From contig CATXXC010000010.1 in NCBI GenBank assembly GCA_958403385.1, positions 26,682 to 90,681 on the forward strand: 64,000 nt of DNA, written 5' to 3'. Under the pieces are notes generated by a model that saw only the letters and a list, made by a program, of their open reading frames with translations, did not search any database and had not been told where the DNA came from. The stretch's first letter is position 1; each line of letters opens with the position of its first letter. Shown piece by piece: positions 7,709 through 16,861 of this stretch. Origin of the DNA: an uncultured Collinsella sp. GTDB taxonomy: Bacteria > Actinomycetota > Coriobacteriia > Coriobacteriales > Coriobacteriaceae. Made by a program: the position numbers and the translations under genes.

Positions 7709-9073
7709 ATGCAGCGAGATATCATTGCCAAGCTTAACGCTTGGAAAGCGTCAGAATATCGTAAGCCGCTTATCCTTAAGGGGGCGCGCCAGGTTGGAAA
7801 GACGTGGGCGCTTAAGGAGTTCGGTCGAACCTCGTACCGCAATTTTGTGTATCTGACGCTCGAGGAGCCGTCACCTGGGGTACAGAGCGAGTACGCTCAG
7901 TTTTTCGAAGGTACGCGCGATCCTCGACGGATCATCTCAAATCTTTCCCTGGCACTTGGACAGCCTATCGAGCCCGGCGAAACGCTGCTTATTATTGATG
8001 AGATCCAGGATTGTCCTTCTGCAGTCGGCGCCCTTAAATACTTCTGTGACGAGGCCCCCGAGTATCACGTCGCATGCGCAGGGTCTTTGTTGGGCGTTCG
8101 CTTGTCCCGTGAGACCAGCGCTTTTCCGGTGGGAAAGGTCGAGTTCATGGAGATGCGCCCCATGAGCTTTTCCGAGTTTCTGAAAGCCGAGGGCGCTGCA
8201 AACTACGACGAATACCTTGGCGGCCTGGATCAGATCGAGACAGTGCCCGATTTCTTCCATGTCCGTCTCGTCGAGCATCTTCGTCGTTATTTTGCATGCG
8301 GCGGCATGCCAGAGGCTCTTGGCCGGTGGGTGGAGACGGGCGATATCGTTCAGGTCGATAAGGTGTTGTCTGATCTCTTGGATTCCTACGAGCGCGATTT
8401 TGCCAAGCATGGTGGCCGTGCGCAGTTCGCCAAGCTTTCGCAAATATGGAACTCGATTCCAGCTCAGTTGGCGCGCGAGAACAAAAAGTTCGTTTGGGGT
8501 GCGGTGCGCGAGGGGGCTCGTGCTCGAGAATACGAGGATGCTCTGGAATGGCTTGCCGATGCTGGGCTCATCACGGCGGTTCGCCTTAATGCTGCCGGTG
8601 GTGTGCCGCTCTCTGCGTACGATGACCTCAAGGCATTTAAAGTCTACTGTCTTGATGTCGGCTTGCTGCGCCGCATGGCAAGGCTGGATGCGTCCGCTTT
8701 TGCCATCTCGGATGCGCTATTTTCGGAGTTCAAAGGTTCGTTCGCCGAGAACTATGTGCTTCAGGCATTACTTTCACAGTTAGATGCTGCTCCGCGTTAT
8801 TGGACAAACGAGAAGCCGAAGCACGAAGTCGATTTTTTGATTCAGGTCGGAAACGAAATCGTTCCCGTCGAGGTCAAATCGGGAGAGGTCGTTCATTCCA
8901 AGAGCCTTAAGTACTATGCCGACAAGCATGCGGAGACGACTCCATTGAGGGTCCGCTACTCACTTAAGAACCTAAAGCTCGACGACGGGGTGCTCAACAT
9001 TCCGTTGTATTTGGTTGATCGATCTGTCCCTCTTATCAAAAAGGCGCTTGATTGTGCGCATCTTGACGTTTAG
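7709..9073 (+). CDS. AAA ATPase with DUF4143 domain
   Basis: The 454-residue protein has a Walker A motif GARQVGKT at about residues 25-32, a Walker B LLIIDEIQD at about 93-101, and a C-terminal DUF4143 region with the PD-(D/E)XK-like signature HEVDFLIQ...PVEVKSG at about residues 370-395. These proteins are common in gut bacteria and archaea; their substrate is not established, and toxin-antitoxin-like or nucleic-acid roles have been suggested. GGGAGG about 9 bases before ATG 7709 fixes the start. Monocistronic, preceded by strong palindromes, convergent with the AraC gene. A C-terminal fragment of another such protein lies at 57093-57276. Confidence 0.85.
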   Translation: MQRDIIAKLNAWKASEYRKPLILKGARQVGKTWALKEFGRTSYRNFVYLTLEEPSPGVQSEYAQFFEGTRDPRRIISNLSLALGQPIEPGETLLIIDEIQDCPSAVGALKYFCDEAPEYHVACAGSLLGVRLSRETSAFPVGKVEFMEMRPMSFSEFLKAEGAANYDEYLGGLDQIETVPDFFHVRLVEHLRRYFACGGMPEALGRWVETGDIVQVDKVLSDLLDSYERDFAKHGGRAQFAKLSQIWNSIPAQLARENKKFVWGAVREGARAREYEDALEWLADAGLITAVRLNAAGGVPLSAYDDLKAFKVYCLDVGLLRRMARLDASAFAISDALFSEFKGSFAENYVLQALLSQLDAAPRYWTNEKPKHEVDFLIQVGNEIVPVEVKSGEVVHSKSLKYYADKHAETTPLRVRYSLKNLKLDDGVLNIPLYLVDRSVPLIKKALDCAHLDV

Positions 9074-9137
9074 ATCCCGGGTGAGCTGACGGGCGGCGGC
9101 TAATTAATCGCTCCGTTACGGCCAGGGAGCTTGGGCC

Positions 9138-10142
9138 TTAGCGATGCTTGCTTCGCCAAGCCGTGGGTGTCATGCCGGTGTATTGCTTGAAGGCTTGGGC
9201 GAAGGCGGCCTGCTGAGGGTAGCCTAGACGCTCTGCCACCTGCGCTATCGTGAGCGCGCTATCTGCCAAAAGGTCCTGCGCTCGCTCCATACGGCGTCTG
9301 CGAATGTAGGCGCCCAGGGACTCGCCGGTTTGGGCCTTAAAGGTGGCGCATAGTTTGGAGCGGCTTGTGTAGAGCCTCTCGGCCACCTCGTTGATACCCA
9401 CATGTCTGCCTTTGTCGAGCGTGCGCTCAATCATTGCCGTTGCTTCTTCGGCCATGGTTATGCTGACGCGTGTGTCTGCCGCCTGCCGCGCCTGCTTGTG
9501 GGCCGCGCGCGAACAGGCGAGCTCCGCGACCATGGTCTCCACGATGCCCTGCATATAGACGTGTCCGCCTACGGTTTGGGCACGGTCCTCGTTAATCCGG
9601 CGCAGCGTGTGATAGATGGCAGACGTCGCTTCCTCGTGCCATGGCTCGGCAAACGCCTCAAAGATTCCCGCGAACTCGGTGGGATAGCGGTGCTCCAGTT
9701 CGTCAAAATATCCAGGCAAAAAGAGCACCGAGCGCGAGTGATAAAGTTCCCCCGCAAACAGCGGGCTTAATTCCTCGCCACAGCTATCTTGGATAAAGCT
9801 GCAAACGGCATTGTTTGGCCACGGTCCATGCGATGGTTTGAGGTTCGCGGGCGTTATGCCAGTCTCGGGCATGCATGTAAGTGTGGGCGCGCTGACTTCG
9901 CTCACGCAGGCGTACGGCTCGGGTGTGTATTCGGCCAGGTACATATCGTGCGTCGGGGTGATGAAATGCTCCATGACAATGCAGGCAGGGGAGAGAGGCA
10001 TGATCCATGCGCGTCCGTGCGCCCGATCGTTTGCCACCTCGCCGGTAAAGACAGCGCCCTTGCCGGAAAGCTCCAGGCCAAACTGCTCAAACTGTGGTGC
10101 GTAGAGCTCAGTTATGTCGGTCGCAGCCCGATGCATTTTCAA
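9138..10142 (-). CDS. AraC-family transcriptional regulator
   Basis: The 334-residue protein has an N-terminal unknown/ligand domain and a C-terminal double helix-turn-helix of the AraC type (about residues 235-334: GINEVAERLYTSRSKLCATF ... AQVAERLGYPQQAAFAQAFK). It is divergent from two exporter-fold ABC genes, an arrangement typical of siderophore or metallophore import systems of the YbtA-YbtPQ kind, so it probably controls them. The start is TTG 10142, which has AAGGGG six bases upstream; ATG 10136 is in frame two codons later but poorly spaced. The inducer is unknown. Confidence 0.88.
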   Translation of the reverse strand: MKMHRAATDITELYAPQFEQFGLELSGKGAVFTGEVANDRAHGRAWIMPLSPACIVMEHFITPTHDMYLAEYTPEPYACVSEVSAPTLTCMPETGITPANLKPSHGPWPNNAVCSFIQDSCGEELSPLFAGELYHSRSVLFLPGYFDELEHRYPTEFAGIFEAFAEPWHEEATSAIYHTLRRINEDRAQTVGGHVYMQGIVETMVAELACSRAAHKQARQAADTRVSITMAEEATAMIERTLDKGRHVGINEVAERLYTSRSKLCATFKAQTGESLGAYIRRRRMERAQDLLADSALTIAQVAERLGYPQQAAFAQAFKQYTGMTPTAWRSKHR

Positions 10143-10256
10143 AAGCGTCCCCTTCCTTTGCGAAAACGTCCACGCCTGGCTCGATTGTGTGCCTTGGCTA
10201 ACATATCAATGATAAGTTGAGAACGGTTAACTCTCAAGCCGTTAGAAAGGAATCTC

Positions 10257-12083
10257 ATGGCAAAGGGATCAAAAAGGGAAGGTGGAGGCATCGGCGAGTT
10301 GCTCGCGTATGCCGGTGACCGCAAATTCCTAACGTATTTGGGCATGGCGCTCTCGGCGCTCTCGCAGCTGCTGAGCTTTGGCCCGTACGTGTGCATTTGG
10401 CTTGTCGCGCGCGATCTGATCGCCGTGGCGCCTAACTGGAGCGAAGCCTGCGACATCGCGATGTATGGCTGGTGGGCCGTGGGTTTTGCCCTGGCAAGCA
10501 TCGTAGCTTATTTCGTGGGGCTCATGTGCACGCATCTGTCCGCGTTTCGCTGTGCGTCCAATATCCGCAAGACTACGAGCGAGCACCTGCTTAAGCTGCC
10601 GCTTGGCTACTTTGACACGCACGCCACCGGTGAGCTGCGTCGTGTTGTAGACGGATGTGCCGCCTCCACCGAGACTTTGCTCGCACACATGCTGCCCGAT
10701 ATCGCAGGCGCCGCCGCCATGGTCGTGGGCCTGCTCGTATTGCTTTTCGCCCTCGATTGGCGCTTGGGCGCGGCATGCCTCATCTCGGTGGCCATTTCGT
10801 TTGGCGCCATGGCCACCATGATGAGCGGCAAAGGCGCCGAGTTCATGAAGGCCTACATGGGAGCGCTGGTCAAGATGAACAAGACCGGCACCGAATACGT
10901 ACGCGGTATTCCCGTGGTCAAGGTGTTTCAGCAGACGGTCTACTCCTTTAAGGCTTTCCACGATGCGATCGCCGAATACGCCGACATGGCACAAAACTAT
11001 GCGGGCACGTTCTGCCGAGGTCCGCAGGTACTCAACCTTACCGCGCTCAATGGTCTTGTGGCATTCCTGTTGCCCGTGGCGTTGCTGTTGGCGCCGGGCG
11101 AGACGGACTTCGCACATTTTATGGCCAACTTCACGTTTTACGCGATATTTTCGGCCGTGGTACCGACGGCCCTGACCAAGCTCATGTTTGTGGGCGAGGC
11201 CTCTCAGATGAGTGCCGATTCGCTGGCTCGTATTCGAAGTATCATGGATTCCAAGCAGCTCTCCGTGCCCGCCCAACTCAAGCACCCTGCCGGCGGCGAA
11301 GTGCGATTTGAGGACGTAAGCTTTACGTACGAGGGTGCCGAAGCACCTGCCGTTAGCCATGTAAGTTTCAGTGTTCCCGCTGGTAGCACCCTCGCCCTAG
11401 TGGGTCCTTCGGGCGGCGGCAAGTCAACCTGCGCAAGCCTGATTCCTCGTTTTTGGGATGTCTCTTCGGGCCGAGTGCTTGTAGGCGGTGTGGACGTTTG
11501 CGATATGGATCCGCACGAGCTTATGGACCAGGTCGCTTTCGTGTTCCAGACTAACCAGCTGTTCCGGCAAACACTTGCCGATAATGTGCGCGCCTCCAAG
11601 CCTACGGCCACTGACGACGAAGTGCGTGCGGCCCTCTCCGCAGCTCAGTGCGACGACATTGTGGCCAAGCTCCCGCAGGGCATCAATACCATGCTCGGTG
11701 CCGGCGGAGCATATCTTTCGGGCGGCGAGGTCCAGCGCGTGGCGCTCGCCCGCGCGATCCTTAAAGACGCGCCTATCGTGGTGCTCGATGAGGCCACGGC
11801 GTTTGCCGACCCCGAGAACGAGGCGCTCATCCAGCGCGCCTTTAGCAAGCTGGCGGCGGGTCGCACGGTCATTATGATTGCTCATCGACTCTCGACTGTA
11901 GTGGGCGCAGATCAAATCGTGGTGCTCAACCAGGGCAGGGTGCAGGAGTCGGGTACTCATGCCGAGTTGCTGTCCCAAGAGGGTTTGTATGCCAAGATGT
12001 GGGCCGAATACGAACAGGCCGCGAGCTGGAAAATCACTGCAGCGACCGCGGATGCCGCCGTCACGAAGGGAGGCGAGGCCTAA
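10257..12083 (+). CDS. ABC transporter, fused permease/ATPase (first half-transporter)
   Basis: The 608-residue type IV (exporter-fold) ABC protein has a six-helix membrane domain at about residues 20-310 and a nucleotide-binding domain at 340-590 with Walker A GPSGGGKST, Q-loop FVFQTNQ, signature LSGGEVQR, Walker B VVLDEATAF and the H-loop in MIAHRLST. The D-loop/Walker B reads ATAFADPEN rather than ATSALD. The AAAGGAATCTC before ATG 10257 is the ribosome site. It pairs with the next gene as a heterodimer. With the divergent AraC regulator the set resembles YbtPQ/IrtAB-type ferric-siderophore importers, though a drug or peptide exporter is also possible. Confidence 0.9.
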   Translation: MAKGSKREGGGIGELLAYAGDRKFLTYLGMALSALSQLLSFGPYVCIWLVARDLIAVAPNWSEACDIAMYGWWAVGFALASIVAYFVGLMCTHLSAFRCASNIRKTTSEHLLKLPLGYFDTHATGELRRVVDGCAASTETLLAHMLPDIAGAAAMVVGLLVLLFALDWRLGAACLISVAISFGAMATMMSGKGAEFMKAYMGALVKMNKTGTEYVRGIPVVKVFQQTVYSFKAFHDAIAEYADMAQNYAGTFCRGPQVLNLTALNGLVAFLLPVALLLAPGETDFAHFMANFTFYAIFSAVVPTALTKLMFVGEASQMSADSLARIRSIMDSKQLSVPAQLKHPAGGEVRFEDVSFTYEGAEAPAVSHVSFSVPAGSTLALVGPSGGGKSTCASLIPRFWDVSSGRVLVGGVDVCDMDPHELMDQVAFVFQTNQLFRQTLADNVRASKPTATDDEVRAALSAAQCDDIVAKLPQGINTMLGAGGAYLSGGEVQRVALARAILKDAPIVVLDEATAFADPENEALIQRAFSKLAAGRTVIMIAHRLSTVVGADQIVVLNQGRVQESGTHAELLSQEGLYAKMWAEYEQAASWKITAATADAAVTKGGEA

Positions 12084-13841
12084 ATGTTCGCCTCATTCCA
12101 AAAGAAGTATTTCCTATCCGATAAAGGCGTCGCCGGCGTAAAGCGCGGCATTTTCTGGACCACGCTCACCAATCTTATTACCATGGCCGGCATGGGCTTT
12201 TTATTCCTGGTCATGGCCGGTTTTGTCGAACATCTCGCCACTGGCGCTGACCTGCCGGATGCCCTGCCGATCGTGGGCGGCCTCCTGGTCTTTTTCGTGT
12301 TGCTCTTTGCCTCTAACTGGCAACAGTATTACTACACCTACTGCATCTTTTACGAGGAGTGCGGCAAGCAGCGTATGGAGATCGCCGAACGCTTGCGCAA
12401 ACTGCCGCTGTCGTTTTTCGGTCGTCGTGATCTGGCCGATTTAACCGAGACCATCATGGGCGATGTCCAGACCATGGAACATGCCTACAGCCACGTGTTG
12501 GGAGAGCTTTGGGGCGCCATTATCGCAAGCGCTATTGTGTTCGCAGCATCGCTGTTCTTTTGCTGGCAGTTGGCGATCACGGCGTTCTGGAGCGTTCCCG
12601 TGGCCTTTGCCGTGCTGTATTTGACGCGCGGCCCCATGGTCCCGGTGTTCGACCGTGTTCGCGCCGAGAAGGTCAAAGTCACCGAGGCGATCCAGGAGAC
12701 GCTCGATTGTGTGCGCGAGATCCGCGCTACCAACCAGGAGGCCTATTATCTTGAGGGACTCGGTGCCGTGATCGATGACGAGGAGCGCGAGACCACTAAG
12801 GGAGAACTCGTTAACGGGCTTTTGGTCAACTCTGCCTTTGTCATTTTGCGTCTGGGGGTCGCTTCCACGCTGGTAACGGGTGCCGCGATGGTTGCCTCGG
12901 GGCGGGTCGACTATTTGGTGATGTTTGCCTTCTTGCTTATGGTGAGCCGTATCTATGCGCCCTTTGACCAGGCGTTAATGTTAATGTCCGAGCTGTTTGC
13001 CGCCGAGTCGTCTGCCAAGCGCATGCGTTCCATCATGGAAGAGCCTGTGGCGCGGGGCAGCGAGAAATTTGAGCCCGCGGGTCACGATGTGGTGTTCGAT
13101 CACGTGGCATTTGGCTATGGTGCGGGCGAGGACGGCCGCGCCGGCGAGAAAGTTCTTACCGATGTGAGCTTTACCGCCAAGGAAGGCGAAGTTACGGCGC
13201 TGGTCGGTCCTTCGGGTTCCGGTAAGTCTACGGTGAGCCGCCTGGCCGCGCGCTTTTGGGATGCCACTGCGGGCAAGGTTACCGTGGGCGGTGTGGATGT
13301 TGCGGGCGTCGATCCCGAGGTACTCCTGCGCGACTACGCTATCGTGTTCCAAGACGTGCTGCTCTTTGACGACACGGTGATGGGAAACATCCGCCTCGGG
13401 CGTCGTGATGCCACCGATGAGGAAGTGCTTGCGGCCGCGCGTGCCGCCAACTGCGACGAGTTTGTGTGCCGCATGCCGCAGGGCTACGACACCATGATCG
13501 GCGAGAACGGCTCCAAGCTGTCCGGTGGCGAGCGCCAGCGCATCTCCATCGCCCGCGCGCTGCTCAAAGACGCACCCATCGTGCTGTTGGACGAGGCGAC
13601 GGCAAGCTTGGATGTGGAGAACGAGACCGTGGTACAGCAGGCACTCTCCCGTCTGCTTGCAGGTAAGACGGTTATCGTTATTGCCCACCGTATGCGTACG
13701 GTGGAAAATGCCGACAAAATCGTTGTGCTCAAGAATGGAGTGGTTGCCGAACAGGGCACCCCGGCGCAGCTCAAGGCGGCAGGTGGAGAATTCGCCCGCA
13801 TGGTTGCGCTGCAAAAGGAGGCGGCGGACTGGCAGCTGTAG
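12084..13841 (+). CDS. ABC transporter, fused permease/ATPase (second half-transporter)
   Basis: The 585-residue partner of the preceding gene starts directly after its stop (TAA then ATG 12084), with GGAGG inside the end of the upstream gene. Membrane domain at about 20-310; ATPase domain with Walker A GPSGSGKST, Q-loop VFQDVLLFD, signature LSGGERQR, Walker B IVLLDEATASLD and H-loop VIAHRMRT, all canonical. The more complete ATPase motifs here and the variant D-loop in the partner suggest asymmetric nucleotide sites. Likely substrate: a metal-chelator complex, by context only. Confidence 0.9.
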   Translation: MFASFQKKYFLSDKGVAGVKRGIFWTTLTNLITMAGMGFLFLVMAGFVEHLATGADLPDALPIVGGLLVFFVLLFASNWQQYYYTYCIFYEECGKQRMEIAERLRKLPLSFFGRRDLADLTETIMGDVQTMEHAYSHVLGELWGAIIASAIVFAASLFFCWQLAITAFWSVPVAFAVLYLTRGPMVPVFDRVRAEKVKVTEAIQETLDCVREIRATNQEAYYLEGLGAVIDDEERETTKGELVNGLLVNSAFVILRLGVASTLVTGAAMVASGRVDYLVMFAFLLMVSRIYAPFDQALMLMSELFAAESSAKRMRSIMEEPVARGSEKFEPAGHDVVFDHVAFGYGAGEDGRAGEKVLTDVSFTAKEGEVTALVGPSGSGKSTVSRLAARFWDATAGKVTVGGVDVAGVDPEVLLRDYAIVFQDVLLFDDTVMGNIRLGRRDATDEEVLAAARAANCDEFVCRMPQGYDTMIGENGSKLSGGERQRISIARALLKDAPIVLLDEATASLDVENETVVQQALSRLLAGKTVIVIAHRMRTVENADKIVVLKNGVVAEQGTPAQLKAAGGEFARMVALQKEAADWQL

Positions 13842-13842
13842 G

Positions 13843-13875
13843 AATATGACAAAGGGGCAGTCCCTTTGTCATATT
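13843..13875. terminator. Hairpin closing the ABC operon
   Basis: Arms AATATGACAAAGGG (13843-13856) and CCCTTTGTCATATT (13862-13875) form a perfect 14-bp stem two bases after the stop codon, followed by only moderate T content. Its ACAAAGGGG/CCCTTTGT core resembles the hairpins at 3551 and 37781. Confidence 0.65.
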
Positions 13876-13920
13876 GAGTTCACCCCCATAGTTTCCAAAA
13901 AGTTAACCATTGTTGAACTT

Positions 13921-13944
13921 AATAGTTAGATAAACTAAACTATT
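13921..13944. promoter_or_regulatory. Operator-like inverted repeat before the metal ATPase operon
   Basis: AATAGTT (13921-13927) and AACTATT (13938-13944) flank AGATAAACTA. The TTAG...CTAA character recalls DtxR/MntR-family boxes, which would suit a metal efflux operon. No regulator gene is adjacent. Confidence 0.4.
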
Positions 13945-14028
13945 TTCCAAAAGTGTGCTCGAGCAAACTTGTTTACTCGGGTGCTGAGGCACCGTGCCGC
14001 GTCCAATGCGGCAAAAGGGAGAAACAAC

Positions 14029-14274
14029 ATGAAGAAGTCGACGTTCAATACCCTGCTTGTCGGTGGCGGTTTTCTGCTTGGCACGGCCGGCATCAAGCTG
14101 CTTACCAGCGCTCCGGTCAAGAATGCCTGCGTGCAGGGCATCGCGTGCGGTATGCGCGTCAAGAACTGCTACCAGGACATGGTCGAGCAGGCCAAGGCCA
14201 ATGTCGATGACATGGTTGCCGAGGCTGCCTACATCACCCAGAGCGAGGCCGCTGCTGACGAGGCAGCCGAGTAA
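14029..14274 (+). CDS. Small membrane-associated protein preceding a metal P-type ATPase (PacL/DUF6110-like)
   Basis: The 81-residue protein has a hydrophobic N-terminal helix with glycines (LLVGGGFLLGTAGIKLL), two cysteines around residue 35-50 and an Ala/Glu-rich acidic tail. AAGGGAG nine bases upstream fixes ATG 14029. It sits 18 bases before a P1B-type ATPase. The arrangement and architecture parallel mycobacterial PacL1-CtpC, where a small DUF1490 membrane protein assists a metal exporter. Homology to PacL is not shown here; the comparison is by size, topology and position. Confidence 0.65.
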   Translation: MKKSTFNTLLVGGGFLLGTAGIKLLTSAPVKNACVQGIACGMRVKNCYQDMVEQAKANVDDMVAEAAYITQSEAAADEAAE

Positions 14275-14292
14275 CGCTCCCAGGCACAAGCT

Positions 14293-16368
14293 ATGAGATT
14301 CTCGATTATTAGCGAGATCCCCGGCAGGACCCGCCTTCAGTTGGCGGGTCCTGTGCCAGAGAGTGATCTCGATGCGCTTCTTAAGCTCAGCGGCGACATC
14401 GACGGCGTGCACAAGGTGCGCGTTTACGGCCGTATTGGCCAGATGGCGCTCGAATATGATGAGCAGTGTCGTGCGGGCGTGCTCGACGCTTTGTGTGCGC
14501 TCGATGCCCAGGCCATTGCCGACGCAAAGACGGGTTATGTGATGCAGCTTGAGCCACGCAAGCACAAGCTCGTCATGGATCTTGCCACACTTATCGGCGC
14601 CCACTACGCGCGCCGCTGGTTCTTGCCGACGCCTCTGCGTGCGGTGTTTGTCGTGGCCGGTTACATGGCATTTTTGCGCGCTGCCCTTCATGAGCTGGCG
14701 CAGCCGCGCCTAACCGTTCCTGTGCTTGACGCTTCGGCCATCGGCATTTCGTTCGTCAAACGTGATGTCGACACCGCGGGCCAGACGATGTTCCTGCTCA
14801 ACGTGGGTGAGCTGCTCGAGGACTACACCCGCGCCATGAGCGAAAACGAACTCATCAACTCGCTGCTCGATGTGCCCGACAAGGCGCAAAAGGTCGTCGG
14901 CGACACCGAGGTAAGCGTTGCCGCCACCGAGCTTGAACCCGGCGATTTGGTCGCCGTGCGCACCGGCATGTCTATCTGTATCGACGGCGTGGTCGAGCAG
15001 GGGAGCGCTATGGTCAACCAGGCGACCCTGACCGGCGAACCGCTGGCCGTCGAGCGCAGCGTGGGCGACGACGTGTTCGCCGGCACCGTTGTGGAAGATG
15101 GCAGCATCTTGGTGCGTGTGCGCGCCAACACGGCTCAGACCAAGCTCCGCTCGATCGTCTCGCTCGTGCAGACGGCCGACTCGCTCAAGTCCGAGGGTCA
15201 GTCGCACATGGAGGACCTCGCCAACAAGATCGTCCCATGGAACTTCCTGCTCGCGGGCCTGGTTGCGCTCACCACGCGCAGCCTCATCAAGACCTCAGCG
15301 GCGCTGATGGTCGACTACTCGTGCGCACTCAAACTCACGGGTTCCGTCGCCGTCATGACTGCCATGAGCGATGCTGCCAAGATGGGCGTCATGGTCAAGG
15401 GTGCGAAGTACTTTGAGTCGTTTGCCAAGGCCGACACCATTGTGTTTGATAAGACCGGTACGCTGACCGAGGCCCAGCCGCGTCTAGCTTGCGTGCTCAC
15501 GACCGATGGCTGGAGCGAGGACGAGATCCTGCGCCTTTCCGCTTGCTTGGAGGAGCATTTCCCGCATCCGGTGGCGCGCGCCGTGGTCAATGCGGCACGC
15601 GAGCGCGGGCTCGAGCACCGCGAGCGTCACGCTGCGGTCGAGTACATCGTGGCGCACGGCATCGCTTCGTCCATCGAAGGGCGTCGCGCCATCATCGGTT
15701 CCGCGCACTTTGTATTTGAGGATGAGGGCGCGCAGCTCGAATCCGACATCAAGGAGCGCATCGAGTCCCAGATGCAGGGCCTGTCGCCGCTGTATCTGGC
15801 GGTCGACGGCACCGTTGTGGGCGTGCTCGGTATCGAGGACCCGCTTAAGCCCGGGGTCCGCGAGGCCATCGCCGACTTGCACGCGTTGGGCGTTAAGCAC
15901 GTGGTCATGCTCACGGGCGACTCGGAGCGTACGGCCGAGCGCATTGCTCGCGAGGCAGGTGTCGACGAGTTTAAGGCCGAGCTGCTGCCCGAGGACAAGT
16001 ACGCGTATGTGGAGCGCATTAAGAGCGAGGGGCGCCACGTTGCCATGGTGGGCGACGGCGTCAACGACTCACCGGCGCTGGGTCTGGCCGATGTGGGTCT
16101 GGCCATGGGCGGTGGAAGCGACATCGCCAAGGAGGTCGCCGATATCATCCTGACCGATACAGATCTGGCCGCAATCGTGCGCCTGCGCCGCATGAGTCAG
16201 GGGCTTATCGACCGTCTGTCGAGTTCGTATTCCAAGGTGATGCTCACCAACTCGGCGCTGTTGGCATTGGGTATTACCGGCATGATCACTCCGCAGGCGT
16301 CGTCACTGCTGCACAACGGCTCAACGATCGCCTACAGCCTGGGCAACGCAAAGGCGTACCTGCGTTAG
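14293..16368 (+). CDS. P1B-type heavy-metal translocating ATPase with an SCA site
   Basis: The 691-residue transporter has an N-terminal HMA-like domain lacking CxxC (about residues 1-85), membrane segments, the actuator TGEP (248-250), phosphorylation Asp386 (FDKTGTLTE), the ATP-binding HP pair (EEHFPHPVA) and the hinge GDGVNDSPAL. The intramembrane metal site, normally CPx, reads SCA at 343-345 (DYSCALKL). That argues against ordinary Cu/Zn/Cd specificity and suits CtpC-like manganese/other transition-metal pumps. It is expressed with the small protein upstream; a terminator follows at 16388. Confidence 0.9.
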   Translation: MRFSIISEIPGRTRLQLAGPVPESDLDALLKLSGDIDGVHKVRVYGRIGQMALEYDEQCRAGVLDALCALDAQAIADAKTGYVMQLEPRKHKLVMDLATLIGAHYARRWFLPTPLRAVFVVAGYMAFLRAALHELAQPRLTVPVLDASAIGISFVKRDVDTAGQTMFLLNVGELLEDYTRAMSENELINSLLDVPDKAQKVVGDTEVSVAATELEPGDLVAVRTGMSICIDGVVEQGSAMVNQATLTGEPLAVERSVGDDVFAGTVVEDGSILVRVRANTAQTKLRSIVSLVQTADSLKSEGQSHMEDLANKIVPWNFLLAGLVALTTRSLIKTSAALMVDYSCALKLTGSVAVMTAMSDAAKMGVMVKGAKYFESFAKADTIVFDKTGTLTEAQPRLACVLTTDGWSEDEILRLSACLEEHFPHPVARAVVNAARERGLEHRERHAAVEYIVAHGIASSIEGRRAIIGSAHFVFEDEGAQLESDIKERIESQMQGLSPLYLAVDGTVVGVLGIEDPLKPGVREAIADLHALGVKHVVMLTGDSERTAERIAREAGVDEFKAELLPEDKYAYVERIKSEGRHVAMVGDGVNDSPALGLADVGLAMGGGSDIAKEVADIILTDTDLAAIVRLRRMSQGLIDRLSSSYSKVMLTNSALLALGITGMITPQASSLLHNGSTIAYSLGNAKAYLR

Positions 16369-16387
16369 CGTTTTCGATTGAGTATAT

Positions 16388-16440
16388 GGCCTGCATTCGG
16401 GCGGCACCGCAGCCGTCAGGGTGCAGGCCTTCTTTTGTTT
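16388..16440 (+). terminator. Intrinsic terminator of the metal ATPase operon
   Basis: GGCCTGCA (16388-16395) pairs with TGCAGGCC (16422-16429) around a structured loop and is followed by TTCTTTTGTTT. Confidence 0.8.
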
Positions 16441-16507
16441 GACGATATGTTAGCTCGGATATATGCTCGTGCTAGCAATGCTAGTAAATGCTGAAGGTGA
16501 GGTTGAG

Positions 16508-16861
16508 ATGGCTACCGTTGGCAGCATGGCACAGGTGAATGTTCGCGTAGATCGCTCGGTTAAAGAGCGCGCCGAGGAAGCGCTGCGGCTTTCGGGCGTC
16601 TCGCTGCCCGAGCTCATCAAAAAGGTCGTGGCCAAGGTCGCGCAGGGTGGCGGGCAGTGCGAGGAAGTGCTTGCGGCCGTCGACGACCGGCAGCAGACCG
16701 TCGCGCCCGATACTCCGTTCGCCGCGTCGTGGGCAGCGGCAGACCGGCTTTATGCAGATTTGGGCATCGCTACGTCGCCCGTATCCGACGATCGCGGTTG
16801 GGACACAATCTATTCCGAAGCCATGGACGAGCGCTATCGCCAAAAGGGGATGATCCTGTGA
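16508..16861 (+). CDS. RelB/DinJ-like antitoxin
   Basis: The 117-residue protein has an N-terminal ribbon-helix-helix region (AQVNVRVDRSVKERAEEALR then GVSLPELIKKVV) as in RelB/DinJ antitoxins, and a longer C-terminal part likely to wrap the toxin. ATG 16508 is preceded by AAGGTGAGG; 16526 is a second possible start. Its stop overlaps the GTG of the downstream PIN gene by four bases (GTGA), the classic coupling in a type II toxin-antitoxin pair. Confidence 0.75.
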   Translation: MATVGSMAQVNVRVDRSVKERAEEALRLSGVSLPELIKKVVAKVAQGGGQCEEVLAAVDDRQQTVAPDTPFAASWAAADRLYADLGIATSPVSDDRGWDTIYSEAMDERYRQKGMIL

